Positions 1-9,900 of a DNA stretch of 64,000 bases are shown piece by piece. The stretch covers positions 4,030,001 to 4,094,000 of the forward strand of contig NZ_JAGGMQ010000001.1 in NCBI RefSeq assembly GCF_017875465.1. Direction: 5' to 3'. The number at the start of each line of letters is the position of its first letter. Positions within the stretch are counted from its first letter, which is position 1. The notes beneath the pieces were generated by a model, which saw only the letters and a program-made list of their open reading frames with translations, did no database searches and was not told the DNA's origin. The stretch is from Winslowiella toletana. GTDB lineage: Bacteria > Pseudomonadota > Gammaproteobacteria > Enterobacterales > Enterobacteriaceae. A program made the position numbers and the translations under genes.

Positions 1-1
1 T

Positions 2-256
2 TCGGAAACGGTCAGATGGGAAATGGCGCCTTATAATATTCGGGTGATAACCATTGCACCGGGGGCTGCTGAAACAGAATTACTTGACCATATCTCCAGC
101 GAATCGATTGTTGACGAATACCGCCAGTGGAAAAGTGATATCGGCGGCGTAATGAGCGCAGAAGAGGTAGCAAAATCGGTGATTTTCGCCTACTCACTCC
201 CACAAAGCGTATGTGTTCGCGAACTGGTTATTGCTCCAACCAGACAACAAAATTAA
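2..256 (+). CDS. SDR family oxidoreductase, C-terminal part (gene starts before the window)
   Basis: The reading frame is open from the first bases of the window, so this is the tail of a longer gene. The fragment reads WEMAPYNIRVITIAPGAAET, which matches the usual stretch after the Rossmann core of classical short-chain dehydrogenases (AP-x-NIRV-x-x-I-x-PG-x-x-xTE). A substrate-loop region and the ending VIAPTRQQN follow, as in YdfG-like or clavaldehyde-dehydrogenase-like SDRs. The nucleotide-binding and YxxxK regions lie outside the window, so substrate and cofactor cannot be judged. The family assignment is good; the exact function is unknown. Confidence 0.8.
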   Translation, partial: SETVRWEMAPYNIRVITIAPGAAETELLDHISSESIVDEYRQWKSDIGGVMSAEEVAKSVIFAYSLPQSVCVRELVIAPTRQQN

Positions 257-276
257 TTGTAATGATTAACTGTAAA

Positions 277-444
277 TTAATTTAAATCTTTTCGTTTATT
301 GAGGATCTTTTGTATGGCTTCTTGCTCCATTTCTGCACCTTCAATATTACCTTCGAAAATGGCGACCCAGTAGCCTGATAACGGACCTTTTTGATTGGGT
401 AAGTTTTTTGTTTTTATCCGTTTGTCTTTCTGTTTATCATTCAT
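277..444 (-). CDS. possible small hypothetical protein (55 aa)
   Basis: A 55-codon frame convergent with the SDR gene. I prefer the ATG at 444 because a GGAA stretch lies about 7 bases upstream; an earlier in-frame ATG at 468 lacks this. The product is lysine-rich and charged, with a central PLSGYWVAIFEGN segment, and has no signal peptide or membrane segment. I do not recognise a family. Base composition is A+T-rich like the neighbouring PAS fragment. It may not be expressed. Confidence 0.3.
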   Translation of the reverse strand: MNDKQKDKRIKTKNLPNQKGPLSGYWVAIFEGNIEGAEMEQEAIQKILNKRKDLN

Positions 445-625
445 AACTTTTCCATAAGTTATCTGCATTTATGTTGATGGTGCTATATATAGCTAAATAA
501 TAGTTAGCCTAGGATGAAAGTATGGTTGATTTATATCGTAGGGAAAAATAACAAACAACACAAGCAATCAAAAAAATATTGAATGGTATTATCAAAACCC
601 GATTATTCCATGGGGTGTCGGCATT

Positions 626-883
626 ATGTTAGTTAAGGACAAAGATCACAGATTTGTCGCATCCAATGTCAATTTTTCCCAGTACTCAGGCGTATCGCCT
701 GAGTTACTGATTGGACTAAATGATAGTGAACTGGCGCGGGTCTCATTAAATGCTTATGATTTCCACCTGAAAAACTTAAGACTAAAATTCAGCGCAAACA
801 GTATCGATGATTTAATATGGCAATGCTATCAACGTGGCTTTCATCATCTTATCCCTTCTCCGGTTATTATCAATTACAAATAA
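626..883 (+). CDS. PAS-domain protein fragment, possibly a remnant of a LuxR-type regulator
   Basis: The sequence LVKDKDHRFVASNVNFSQYS followed by SPELLIGLNDSEL has the pattern of the PAS sensory domain found at the N terminus of some enterobacterial LuxR-family regulators. The same frame stays open upstream to base 542 and there reads IEWYYQNPIIPWGVG, also typical of that domain, but it contains no ATG, GTG or TTG start. The true start is therefore either a rare codon, or the 5' end is broken. A run of seven A residues at 570-576 could mark a frameshift from an ATG at 514 in another frame. No helix-turn-helix follows; the frame ends just before a strong terminator. A decayed regulator, or an orphan PAS protein, is most likely. 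Confidence 0.45.
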   Translation: MLVKDKDHRFVASNVNFSQYSGVSPELLIGLNDSELARVSLNAYDFHLKNLRLKFSANSIDDLIWQCYQRGFHHLIPSPVIINYK

Positions 884-914
884 AACCTCCAAAACTTCGG
901 AGGTTTTATTTTTT
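882..914 (+). terminator. rho-independent terminator after the PAS fragment
   Basis: AAAACCTCC (882-890) pairs with GGAGGTTTT (899-907) around an 8-base loop and is followed by ATTTTTTC. This is a textbook intrinsic terminator for the plus strand. Its presence directly after the stop codon at 881-883 suggests that the upstream reading frame is, or recently was, transcribed. Confidence 0.85.
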
Positions 915-1075
915 CAGAAATTGACGGTCAGGATGAATGTTTTTATAGTGCTTTTATCAGGGAGTCATCTCTTTTTATTTAGCCTGGGCTGTACCTGATA
1001 TTATCCATGCTAACACCAGGAAGCCACTGTTGGGTACTGCCCAGACTAAAGCAATCAAAGAAGAGATACAGCATT

Positions 1076-2224
1076 TTATGGCGGAGGGGGCATTGGGCGC
1101 AGCAAATATGGCCCGAGCTGCGCCAGATTGCTGCAACCCAGCTGCGCCAGCGTGCGGTCAATCTCGTTACGCAGCAGGGTTAATGCCTGTTCGACCCCGG
1201 CCTGACCTTGCACCGCGACGGCATACAGCAGCGGGCGGCCAATCAGCACCGCATCAGCACCCAGCGCCAGCGCTTTCACCACATCGGTGCCGCGACGGAA
1301 ACCACTGTCGATGAGAATGGTGGCTTCTGCGCCCACTGCCTGACGAATTTCCGCCAGCATCAGCATTGGACTGACGGCGCCATCCAGCTGACGCCCACCA
1401 TGATTTGACAGCACCATGCCATCGGCGCCGCTGGCCATTGCCTGCTGCGCGTCTTCTACCGTCAGAATGCCTTTAATCAGTAATTGCCCCGGCCACTGCT
1501 CGCGCAGCCAGCGGATAGTCTGCCAGTCGAGCTGCGTCTCCATCTGCTCAGCAAAATAAGCTGCGCCGCCGACGCCGCGCTGATACTGCGGTGGAATATA
1601 GGGCTGCAGATTACCAAAGCCCGGCATGCCCTGCGGCTTCAGCGTGCGCCATACCCAGCCGGGTTTACTGGCGACATTCAGCAGGCTGCTGAGCGAGAGT
1701 TTCATCGGGCGGCGATAATGGCGTTTATCGCGCTCACGATTGCCAAAATGCACCGCATCCACCGACACCACCAGCGTACTGCAACCGGCCTTACGCGCCC
1801 GTTTCAGCAGGTCAATGGTGACCTGACGATCTTTTAACACATACAGCTGAAACCAGTGATTGCCATAGCCGTCGGCGGCAATCTCCTCCATCGCCGCCGT
1901 TGATACGGTACTCTGGATATACGCGATATTGGCGGCGCGTGCAGCGCGCGCCAGCATCAGATCGGCCTGATAGCGCAACATGCCGTTATAGCCGGTGGGG
2001 GCAATCAGCAGCGGTGCACTGAGTTTTTCGTTGCCCAGCTGCAGGCTGAGATCGCGCTGGCTGGCGTTTTTCAGCACTGGCGGGACAAACTGCCAGCGAT
2101 CAAATACCGCACGGTTATGGCGCAGGGTGATTTCATCTTCCGCGCCGCCATCCACGTAGTGAAAGGCGAATGCGGGCAGCGTGCGTCTGGCCTGCTGGCG
2201 AAAATCGTTAAGATTGAGGATCAT
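1076..2224 (-). CDS. FMN-dependent 2-hydroxy-acid dehydrogenase/oxidase (LldD/glycolate oxidase family) in the hut operon
   Basis: At 382 residues this is a full-length member of the FMN-dependent alpha-hydroxy-acid dehydrogenase family. Visible landmarks are FAFHYVDGGAEDE near the N terminus (active-site Tyr), LLIAPTGY, the FMN/substrate Lys in LLIKGILTVEDA, the catalytic His in LSNHGGRQLDG, and the substrate/FMN region DSGFRRGTDVVKALALGAD. These enzymes oxidise an L-2-hydroxy acid to the 2-oxo acid. The start codon overlaps the stop of the upstream HisC-like gene (ATGA at 2221-2224), so the two are translationally coupled behind hutH-hutU. That context suggests an aromatic or imidazole hydroxy acid such as imidazole-lactate rather than lactate. 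The substrate is inference; lactate or mandelate dehydrogenase is the alternative. Confidence 0.85.
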   Translation of the reverse strand: MILNLNDFRQQARRTLPAFAFHYVDGGAEDEITLRHNRAVFDRWQFVPPVLKNASQRDLSLQLGNEKLSAPLLIAPTGYNGMLRYQADLMLARAARAANIAYIQSTVSTAAMEEIAADGYGNHWFQLYVLKDRQVTIDLLKRARKAGCSTLVVSVDAVHFGNRERDKRHYRRPMKLSLSSLLNVASKPGWVWRTLKPQGMPGFGNLQPYIPPQYQRGVGGAAYFAEQMETQLDWQTIRWLREQWPGQLLIKGILTVEDAQQAMASGADGMVLSNHGGRQLDGAVSPMLMLAEIRQAVGAEATILIDSGFRRGTDVVKALALGADAVLIGRPLLYAVAVQGQAGVEQALTLLRNEIDRTLAQLGCSNLAQLGPYLLRPMPPPP

Positions 2225-3354
2225 AGCACCTGCCTGAGCGCGGCGATAAAGCGCTGGTTATCGGCCGCGCTGCCGATCGACACGCGTAACCAGTCGCGGT
2301 AGCCGGGTTCCAGCCAGGGTTTAATAATAATGCCGAACGCTAACAATTTTTTCGCCAGTTCAGCGCCGTCGCCATTGATGCGGAAAAACAGAAAATTGGC
2401 TTCAGAAGGGGCGACTTGCCGCACCAGAGGTTGTAACTCTGCTGCCAGCCACTGGCGTTGTTGCACCACCCAGGCGGCGCTGTCGCGCACATGTTGCTGA
2501 TCGTCCAGCGCCACCAGCGCGGCGGCTTGCGCGCTGCGATTGATATTAAATGGCGTCCGCACGCGATTCAGCAGATCCACCAGCAGCGGATCGCTGGCCA
2601 GACCGTAGCCGACGCGCAAACCAGCAAGACCATAAGCTTTAGAGAAGGTGCGCAGCACTATCCACGGCCGTGACTGCTGGCGCAGCAACGTCAGGCTGTC
2701 GGGATACGCTGCCAGATGGGCGCAGTACTCAAAATAAGCTTCGTCGACCACCAGCAACGCATCCTGCGGCGCGGCGTCAATCAGGCGCTGAAATCCGCGC
2801 TGATCGAGCATGCAGCCTACCGGATTCGAAGGATTGCTGAAGATGACCAGTTTAGCCGGGGTGGTCAGCGCAGCTTCCCAGGCCGGCAGGTCATACTCCA
2901 TCTGCTGGTTAACCGCCACCAGATCAACCTGCGCGCCCATCAGCTGCGGATAGAGCTGATGCAGACCGAAAGAGGGCAGCAGGGTAACCACGCGATCGCC
3001 GCTGTTAACAAAGGCGAGGCACAATAGTTTCAGTAACTCTTCTGAGCCGTTGCCGATGGCGATACAGTCGGCGGCGATGCCGGTTTTCACCGCCAGCGCA
3101 TCACGTAACGCGCTGCTGGCGGCATCAGGATAGATGGCGCTGCGCTGACTGCTGCTGTCCAGCGCCGCCGCTACTCTCGGGCTGGCGCCTAACGGGTTCT
3201 CATTGCTGGCCAGCCGTGAAATGGTCTCGACCTGCCAGGTGCTTCTTACTGCTTCATCAGAAAGCCCGGCGTTATATACGCCGAGTTGCAGCACATCCTT
3301 GCGCGCCAGAGCGTGGAGCGTATTGCTGAGCATAAAACCCCCGAAGTTCTGCAT
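2221..3354 (-). CDS. HisC-like PLP aminotransferase in the hut operon
   Basis: A 377-residue fold-type I aminotransferase of the histidinol-phosphate/aromatic group. It shows LASNENPLGASP near the N terminus, FSNPSNPVG, DEAYFEYC, the PLP-binding Lys in TFSKAYGLAGLRVGYG and an arginine-rich C terminus. The ATG at 3354 has a strong GGGGAG ribosome site; another ATG lies at 3333. The gene follows hutU and overlaps the downstream hydroxy-acid dehydrogenase gene by 4 bp. It is placed in a degradative operon, not with histidine biosynthesis genes. A role in interconverting histidine and imidazole-pyruvate is therefore more likely than the HisC biosynthetic step. Family certain, substrate inferred. 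Confidence 0.85.
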   Translation of the reverse strand: MQNFGGFMLSNTLHALARKDVLQLGVYNAGLSDEAVRSTWQVETISRLASNENPLGASPRVAAALDSSSQRSAIYPDAASSALRDALAVKTGIAADCIAIGNGSEELLKLLCLAFVNSGDRVVTLLPSFGLHQLYPQLMGAQVDLVAVNQQMEYDLPAWEAALTTPAKLVIFSNPSNPVGCMLDQRGFQRLIDAAPQDALLVVDEAYFEYCAHLAAYPDSLTLLRQQSRPWIVLRTFSKAYGLAGLRVGYGLASDPLLVDLLNRVRTPFNINRSAQAAALVALDDQQHVRDSAAWVVQQRQWLAAELQPLVRQVAPSEANFLFFRINGDGAELAKKLLAFGIIIKPWLEPGYRDWLRVSIGSAADNQRFIAALRQVL

Positions 3355-3371
3355 TGCCTGCTCCCCCCCAG

Positions 3372-3396
3372 CCTTCCCCCACAGGGCGGGGGAAGG
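3372..3396. repeat. strong stem-loop between hutU and the hisC-like gene
   Basis: CCTTCCCCC (3372-3380) pairs perfectly with GGGGGAAGG (3388-3396) across a 7-base loop. It lies in the 56 bp gap between the hutU stop and the start of the next gene, with no T-run on the minus strand. It may stabilise the hutHU message or reduce expression of the two downstream genes rather than terminate fully. Confidence 0.6.
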
Positions 3397-3410
3397 GGCG
3401 GTCGGGAGAT

Positions 3411-5096
3411 TTATTTCACCATCGGCAGATTGAGCTGATGCTGCTGCGCGCAGGATTGCGCCAGCTCATAACCGGCATCCGCGTGACGCATCACGCCGGT
3501 CGCCGGGTCATTCCACAGTACCCGTGACAGTCGCGCGTCGGCTTCTTTACTGCCATCACAGACGATAACCATGCCAGCATGTTGCGAAAAGCCCATACCG
3601 ACCCCGCCGCCATGATGCAGACTGACCCAGGTGGCGCCGCCAGCAGTATTCAGCAGGGCGTTCAGCAGCGGCCAGTCGGATACCGCATCGGAACCATCTT
3701 TCATCGCTTCGGTTTCACGGTTTGGCGAGGCCACGGACCCGCAGTCAAGATGGTCACGGCCAATCACCACCGGCGCTTTCAGCTCGCCATTACGCACCAT
3801 TTCGTTAAAGGCCAGTCCGGCCAGATGGCGTTCGCCAAGGCCGAGCCAGCAGATCCGCGCCGGTAAACCCTGGAAGGCGATACGCTCCTGTGCCATATCC
3901 AGCCAGCGGTGCAGGTTGGTGTGGTGCGGGAACAGCTCTTTCAGTCTGGCATCGGTTTTATAGATATCTTCAGGATCGCCGGACAGCGCCACCCAGCGGA
4001 ACGGTCCTTTACCTTCGCAAAACAGCGGGCGGATATAGGCCGGAACAAAGCCCGGGAAATCAAAAGCATTTTTCACCCCTTCTTCCAGCGCTACCTGACG
4101 GATATTGTTGCCGTAGTCGACGGTGGGAATTCCCATATGGCAGAAGTCGAGCATCGCCTGCACATGCACCGCCATCGAGGCGCGTGCGGCTTTCTCCACT
4201 GCTTTCGGGTCGCTGGCGCGTACGCTGGCCCAGCGATCGAGATCCCAACCCAGCGGCAGATAGCCGTTAATCGGGTCGTGCGCGGAAGTCTGGTCAGTGA
4301 CGATATCCGGCTTCATGCCGCCCGCCTGCGCGCGTTTCACCAGCTCTGGCAGAATTTCCGCCGCATTGCCCAGCAGACCCACCGAGATAGCGCGTTTTTC
4401 ACTATTGGCGTCAGCAATCATTTTCAGTGCTTCATCAATGCTGAAGGCTTTGTAATCGAGATAGCGGGTGCGCAGACGGAAATCGATACGCGACTCCTGA
4501 CACTCCACCGCCAGCACCGAAGCCCCGGCCAGTACCCCGGCCAGCGGTTGCGCGCCGCCCATACCGCCGAGTCCGGCGGTCAGAATCCACTTGCCGCTCA
4601 GATCGCCGTTATAGTGCTGGCGTCCCGCTTCGACGAAGGTTTCAAAGGTGCCCTGCACAATGCCCTGTGCACCGATATAGATCCAGGAGCCGGCGGTCAT
4701 CTGGCCGTACATCATCAGTCCGGCTTTATCCAGCTCATGGAAGTGGTCCCAGGTCGCCCAGTGCGGCACCAGGTTAGAGTTGGCAATCAGCACGCGCGGC
4801 GCATCGGCATGGGTGCGGAACACGCCAACCGGCTTGCCGGACTGCACCAGCAGGGTCTCTTCTGGTTGCAGGGCGCGCAGCGAGCGCAGGATCTGCTCAA
4901 AGCACTCCCAGTTACGCGCCGCTTTACCAATCCCGCCGTACACCACTAAATCTTCCGGGCGTTCAGCGACATCAGGATCGAGGTTATTCTGGATCATGCG
5001 GTAGGCGGCTTCGATCAGCCAGTTGGCACAGTGCAGCTCACTGCCGTGCGGGGCGCGGATTTCGCGGGCTACCGCTTTGCTCAGGGATTCGCTCAT
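3411..5096 (-). CDS. hutU: urocanate hydratase
   Basis: Urocanase, the second step of histidine degradation, converts urocanate plus water to 4-imidazolone-5-propionate using tightly bound NAD+. The 561 residues fit the family length. The protein carries the conserved stretches [30 protein letters not shown], the glycine-rich [20 protein letters not shown] and ISLARG-independent urocanase motifs such as [20 protein letters not shown]. The frame extends to 5186, but the ATG at 5096 is preceded by GAGGAGAAGG and begins MSESLSKAV, so I chose it. It lies 17 bp downstream of the hutH stop and is surely cotranscribed with it. Confidence 0.97.
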   Translation of the reverse strand: MSESLSKAVAREIRAPHGSELHCANWLIEAAYRMIQNNLDPDVAERPEDLVVYGGIGKAARNWECFEQILRSLRALQPEETLLVQSGKPVGVFRTHADAPRVLIANSNLVPHWATWDHFHELDKAGLMMYGQMTAGSWIYIGAQGIVQGTFETFVEAGRQHYNGDLSGKWILTAGLGGMGGAQPLAGVLAGASVLAVECQESRIDFRLRTRYLDYKAFSIDEALKMIADANSEKRAISVGLLGNAAEILPELVKRAQAGGMKPDIVTDQTSAHDPINGYLPLGWDLDRWASVRASDPKAVEKAARASMAVHVQAMLDFCHMGIPTVDYGNNIRQVALEEGVKNAFDFPGFVPAYIRPLFCEGKGPFRWVALSGDPEDIYKTDARLKELFPHHTNLHRWLDMAQERIAFQGLPARICWLGLGERHLAGLAFNEMVRNGELKAPVVIGRDHLDCGSVASPNRETEAMKDGSDAVSDWPLLNALLNTAGGATWVSLHHGGGVGMGFSQHAGMVIVCDGSKEADARLSRVLWNDPATGVMRHADAGYELAQSCAQQHQLNLPMVK

Positions 5097-5113
5097 TGTA
5101 TCCTTCTCCTCAA

Positions 5114-6667
5114 TTAGTGGGCGTCGCGGGCGTGACTTGGCAGCAGGGCGGCAATATGCGCGGGCCAGCTGTCGCTGCTTGCCCACAGGCGCATCTGTTC
5201 GATATCGGGGGCCATCAGACGATCTTTATCGAGGAAGGCGACGCGCTGACGCAGCTGCGCCAGCTCCTGTTCCAGCATCGCCGAGCTTTGTAGCGGACGA
5301 TGAAAGTCAATTCCCTGCGCTGCGGCCATCGCTTCAATTCCTACCACCGCGGCGGTGTTAAAGCACATGGCGCCTAAACGGCGTGCGGCGTAAGTGGCCA
5401 TCGAGACATGATCTTCCTGATTGGCGGAGGTGGGCAGGCTGTCGACGCTGCCGGGATGGGCGAGGGATTTGTTTTCAGAAGCCAGCGCCGCGGCGGTTAC
5501 CTGGGCAATCATAAAGCCGGAGTTGACGCCGCCATCGTTAACCAGGAACGGCGGCAGGCCAGAGAGGCCGGTATCCAGCAGTAGCGCCATACGGCGTTCG
5601 GAGATCGCGCCGATTTCCGCTACCGCCAGCGCGATAATATCGGCGGCAAAAGCGACCGGTTCGGCGTGGAAATTGCCGCCGGAGATCACATCACCGGTTT
5701 CTGAAAACACCAGTGGGTTATCGGAAGCGGCATTGGCTTCAATCTGCAAGACGCGTGCGGAGTGACTCAGGTTATCGAGGCAGGCGCCCATCACCTGAGG
5801 GACGCAGCGAATTGAATAGGGGTCCTGCACGCGTCCACAGTTGGCGTGGGAGGTGAGGATGTCACTGCCTGCCAGCAGCGTCGATACCGCCGCAGCCACC
5901 GCAATTTGCCCGCTCTGACCGCGTGCCTGATGAATACGCGAATCGTAAGGTTTAATCGAGCCTTTAATCGCTTCCAGCGACAGTGCTCCCGCCACCAGAC
6001 CGGCAGCAAACACTTTTTCCGCTTCAAACAGACCGCGCAGCGCCAGCGCAGTAGAAACCTGGGTGCCGTTCAGCAGCGCCAGACCCTCTTTCGGACCCAG
6101 CACAAAAGGTTGCAGCCCGGCCAGTTTCAGACCGTCAACCGCATCGATCAGTTTACCTTCAACGCGTACCTGACCTTCGCCCAGCAGCATCAGGGAGAGA
6201 TGCGCTAACGGCGCCAGATCGCCGGATGCGCCGACGGAACCTTTTTCCGGGATGCAGGGCATAATACCGGCATTAAACAGGGTAATCAGCGCATCAATCA
6301 GCGCGATACGCACCCCGGAATGACCGCGCGCCAGGCTGATCACTTTGGTTGCCATCACCAGCCGCACCACATCATCGGGCAGCAGATCGCCAAGACCCAC
6401 GCTGTGTGATAACACCAGATTGCGTTGCAATTCAGCCAGACGCTGCGCCGGAATGGAGGTCTGCGCCAGTTTGCCAAAGCCGGTATTAATGCCGTAGGTA
6501 ACTTTGCCCGAGCTGACGATGGCGGTCACGGTGTCGTGCGCTTTCAGCACTGCTTCACGTGCGCTTTCATCCAGTGTCAGGGTTACGCCACCATGATAAA
6601 TGGTCTTGAGCATCGCCAAATCCACCGCACCGGGGATCAGACGACATTCTTGCGTAGAGAGCGACAT
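5114..6667 (-). CDS. hutH: histidine ammonia-lyase
   Basis: Catalyses the first step of histidine degradation, L-histidine to urocanate and ammonia. The self-forming MIO cofactor triad Ala-Ser-Gly is visible in [14 protein letters not shown], and [11 protein letters not shown] and the C-terminal [15 protein letters not shown] are diagnostic of the family. The product is 517 residues. The open frame runs to 6727, but the ATG at 6667 has AGGAG about 7 bases upstream and starts [10 protein letters not shown], so it is taken as the start. A HutC-like palindrome (6678-6687) overlaps the ribosome-binding region and another lies at 6797-6806, implying repression by HutC. First gene of a likely four-gene operon hutH-hutU-hisC-like-dehydrogenase. 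Confidence 0.97.
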   Translation of the reverse strand: MSLSTQECRLIPGAVDLAMLKTIYHGGVTLTLDESAREAVLKAHDTVTAIVSSGKVTYGINTGFGKLAQTSIPAQRLAELQRNLVLSHSVGLGDLLPDDVVRLVMATKVISLARGHSGVRIALIDALITLFNAGIMPCIPEKGSVGASGDLAPLAHLSLMLLGEGQVRVEGKLIDAVDGLKLAGLQPFVLGPKEGLALLNGTQVSTALALRGLFEAEKVFAAGLVAGALSLEAIKGSIKPYDSRIHQARGQSGQIAVAAAVSTLLAGSDILTSHANCGRVQDPYSIRCVPQVMGACLDNLSHSARVLQIEANAASDNPLVFSETGDVISGGNFHAEPVAFAADIIALAVAEIGAISERRMALLLDTGLSGLPPFLVNDGGVNSGFMIAQVTAAALASENKSLAHPGSVDSLPTSANQEDHVSMATYAARRLGAMCFNTAAVVGIEAMAAAQGIDFHRPLQSSAMLEQELAQLRQRVAFLDKDRLMAPDIEQMRLWASSDSWPAHIAALLPSHARDAH

Positions 6668-6677
6668 AGTATACTCC

Positions 6678-6687
6678 TGTCTATACA
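6678..6687. promoter_or_regulatory. putative HutC operator overlapping the hutH ribosome site
   Basis: TGTCTATACA, flanked by CC and AG, is one of four copies of a TGTMTATACA palindrome in the hut locus. It lies 11 bases upstream of the hutH ATG and covers part of the AGGAG region. Known HutC proteins bind palindromes with a TGTATATACA-like core. That HutC binds here is inference from family knowledge and repetition. Confidence 0.65.
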
Positions 6688-6796
6688 AGTTCGGTGAAGA
6701 GAAAACCCGGACGCTGCCGGGTAGCACCTGCTGCTATAAAGAGCAACGGGTCAAGTAAGGGTTGACTATACTGAGTGAAGCATAAGTGTATAGTCT

Positions 6797-6806
6797 TGTC
6801 TATACA
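6797..6806. promoter_or_regulatory. putative HutC operator upstream of hutH
   Basis: TGTCTATACA sits inside the longer inverted repeat CTTGTCTATACAAG (6795-6808), the most symmetric copy on the hutH side. A related partial site, GTGTATAGTC, lies 11 bp away at 6786-6795. The position about 130 bp upstream of hutH is suitable for blocking the hutHU promoter. Confidence 0.7.
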
Positions 6807-6934
6807 AGTAAGCAAGAGCTGTGCCAGACCGAACAAAATCAGAGATCCGCAGCGTCGCGGCCAGTTGGTTGTGAGCGGGTAACTGCTGTTGCACTGTGAT
6901 CGCGCTAAATTCGCACCATCTCAGGGCAAGGCAA

Positions 6935-9900
6935 TTACCATGGCAGTAGTCTTGAAGGAACGGGAAGCCTGGGATCGGGAAGAAACTGATCCAGTAAACC
7001 TTCTTCAGCCAGCAGCAAAAAACTGTAATAGGCAATACTGTCAGCATTATTGAGCACAATGGCCGCCCGCGCCTCCGGGTTACTGGCCATGCTTCTCAGC
7101 AATGACTTTACATGTGCCATTTTTAGTGGATTAATCACTAATCTGGCATTTTCCATGATGAATAACCCATTGATAACATCCTTATATTTAATTTCCGGTA
7201 ATTCGAGTTGTTTTAGAGCATAATTACAATCTTCAAAATAATATTCCAGTTGAAGTTGTTGGCTGGTTTTTTGTTTACCGGTTTTTATCGGCCCTTTCCC
7301 CGCCACTTGTTCGATATCATGGGCAGTGGCTCGCGGATCAATAACGTCATCTTGCATACTTTCTTCCAGTCGCTTCTCAATTAATCTGAAAAAAATATCG
7401 CTATCGCTGGCTGGATCGCTGTTAAATGCATGTGAATCTTCTTTAAGCATGATTTCTGACACTGTTTTAGTGGCTAGTTTTTTTTCATTTGCTACTGTTA
7501 TGTCATATTTTTGCCGGGTAGAGTAAAAATATTGTCTGCGAGAGTAGGGATGAAAAATATCATTCTGATTGTAAAAGAAATCGCTGGTACGATAGCGGCG
7601 TATAACGCCTGATCTGCTCTCTTTTTTAAATTTACCGATATGGCTTACCTCATGGATAATAGTATTTAAACGTTTAAGATAGCGATACGGATGGTTTCCC
7701 GCTGAATGAGTAAGGGTAAAGGGTTCTGCCAGGAGTAACATAATCGGTTTTTTAACGTAGTCCGCACCAATGGTGAGAGCCGCAGTATTTTGCACGATGG
7801 GTAAGGCTGAGTCAGTGGATTTAGCAAGAAACAATCTGTCGATGTTTTTTCCGTTAGCGGAATATTCTTTTAAATTCCCTGATGCTGATTTTAATGTTTT
7901 TTGAAATATTGCTGTTTTTCTGGCTAAATTGTGTTCGCCAAAATGTTTACGGATAAAGATGGCGAGTTTCTTTTTGCTAACCTGCGACAGAATAGTATCC
8001 AGTATAGATTTGCTACGCGTAAAAAAGCTATCTACCGGGATAAAGCTGTTAATTGCAGGATACTCAAGGACTTCTTCGCCCTGTTTGCAAAATATATAAT
8101 CCTTTGCTTTGCCAAGTTGCTTTAAGTATTGGGTCGTTTCTGGTTCCAGGTCGGTGAGGTAATCCAGGTTCAACTCTTTTAATACATTAATCTTCATAAA
8201 ATCAATAGCTCTGTTTGCCTCTTTTTCTGTTGCAATTGCACCCGGAAGTTGTGGTCGATTGACGCCGGAGGTTCCGGCGCAGAACTCATCACCTGCGCGT
8301 TTAACTATTTTTCCACCGGCGCAGCTCACTTCTACTTCAAATGAAAATTCCCCCTCATCATAATGCATAACCCATAGCCTCTCAGGGCCATCACCAGCGG
8401 GTATATGCAAAATAAAATGATCTCTTTTTCGTTCATGCTGCGTCACTTTGATATATTCTGTGACCCCTTCTTTGTCAATGCCGCTCATGATATACAGATT
8501 TCCCTGTTCATCATGATAAATATTTTTATAGCCAGGCAGGGCATATTTTTCGGAGAACGGCTGAGTTAATTGTATTTTTTTTACCTCATGGGGTAAATTG
8601 ATAAATGTCGTCGAGGTAACCTGATGGAAAGTCCACTTTTCTTCAACACTGTCATAGCGCAATTTGAATAGCTGAAATTTTTCGCTATCCAGCGTTTTTT
8701 TTACGGCCAGGCGATAAATCCCCAGTGCGGCGGTGGCGCTAAGGGGGATATAGCGATTTTCAGCGGATGCGGTTGTTGTCCAGTGCAGAAAATGGCGAGC
8801 GCCAGACTGATATAGCCCTGGAATATTTTGTGGCAGCAGCGGGTTATCTGGATCGCCAGCACTGGTGACTAACATGCTGGCGGTGATCTCTTTTTCTGCT
8901 GCCTGCAGTGCGCTAAAGGGGGTCGCGACTTCCCAGCGTTGGGTTTGATAATCCCATTTTAATACGCGCTGCTGTGAGAGAGGGCGAGCCTGCAAAAAAG
9001 TGAAAAAGTCACCGTTCAGGATACCCGGGGCATACTGTACCTGAACTTTGCCAGGGATGATGCTGTCCGCAATCTGTACTTCAAGGTAATACAGCTCGCT
9101 TGTTGCCGGAATACGCCACAACTTACTCTCTGCTGCCGGAAATCTTACTGGCGTCAGCACCACGCTATCGCCAGGATATGCGCTGAGTAATTCCGCGGGA
9201 ATGGCGGATAATGTTCTGCCGTCAATATGATGATTACCGCTCGGGTAGGGATGCCACTGTTTCTCCGCACTATCGAAATATATCTTCTGACCATTGCCAA
9301 GGGTGAAAGTATGGTCCTTATTCTGGCTCTTGACCCAATAAAATGCGTCATTGAGTTTAATCCAGGCATGGTTGGCGGGATCGTCATACACGAAGAAAGC
9401 TTCGCCGGGCTGATCGTTTATACTCCATTTGCCATTCTGTGAATTATATTTTGCCTGATGTGGTTTTCCGCTGGTCTCAGCCAGCATGGCTTCACCGCGA
9501 GTACCCTGTGGATAAATATACCAGCGGTTGCCGCCTATCTCACCCACCAGCGGTGGATTCAACGTTAACCCGCTATCGGAGTGGCTTAATATACTGCCGT
9601 TTAATTTTTTTACCGGCAGGATATTTTTCGCTGCTGTTTGCGGCTGATTAGCACGCGGGGGGGGCGGCAATCTGGCGACATTATTGATCGAAGCCATGGG
9701 CCTGTTGGGCATTTTTGACCTGAATGCGCTGGCGCCTTGTGCCTCAGGCAGCAGTACAACCGAGCTGCCTATTTTGAGCACAAATTCACCGCCTGATTCG
9801 CAGGCTTCCGGTTTGAAAATATCGCCATTGAGGATCCGCCCCGTTGTAGTGGCTAAATAAGCCAATATATGTTGACCGATGCCTATCACTACGGCGCTGG

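Noticed and set aside
979..1161. 60-codon minus-strand frame after the hydroxy-acid dehydrogenase
   Set aside because: Overlaps the dehydrogenase gene in another frame; no motif.
3909..4949. 346-codon plus-strand frame
   Set aside because: Antisense to hutU; it is a long shadow frame caused by GC-rich codon use and has no family motif.
6741..6810. A -35/-10 pair for the hutH promoter
   Set aside because: Candidates such as TTGTAT-N17-TATGCT on the minus strand match the consensus too weakly to report.
6766..7059. 97-codon minus-strand frame overlapping the toxin-like gene's 3' end and the hutH upstream region
   Set aside because: It covers the HutC sites, has no homology and no ribosome site.
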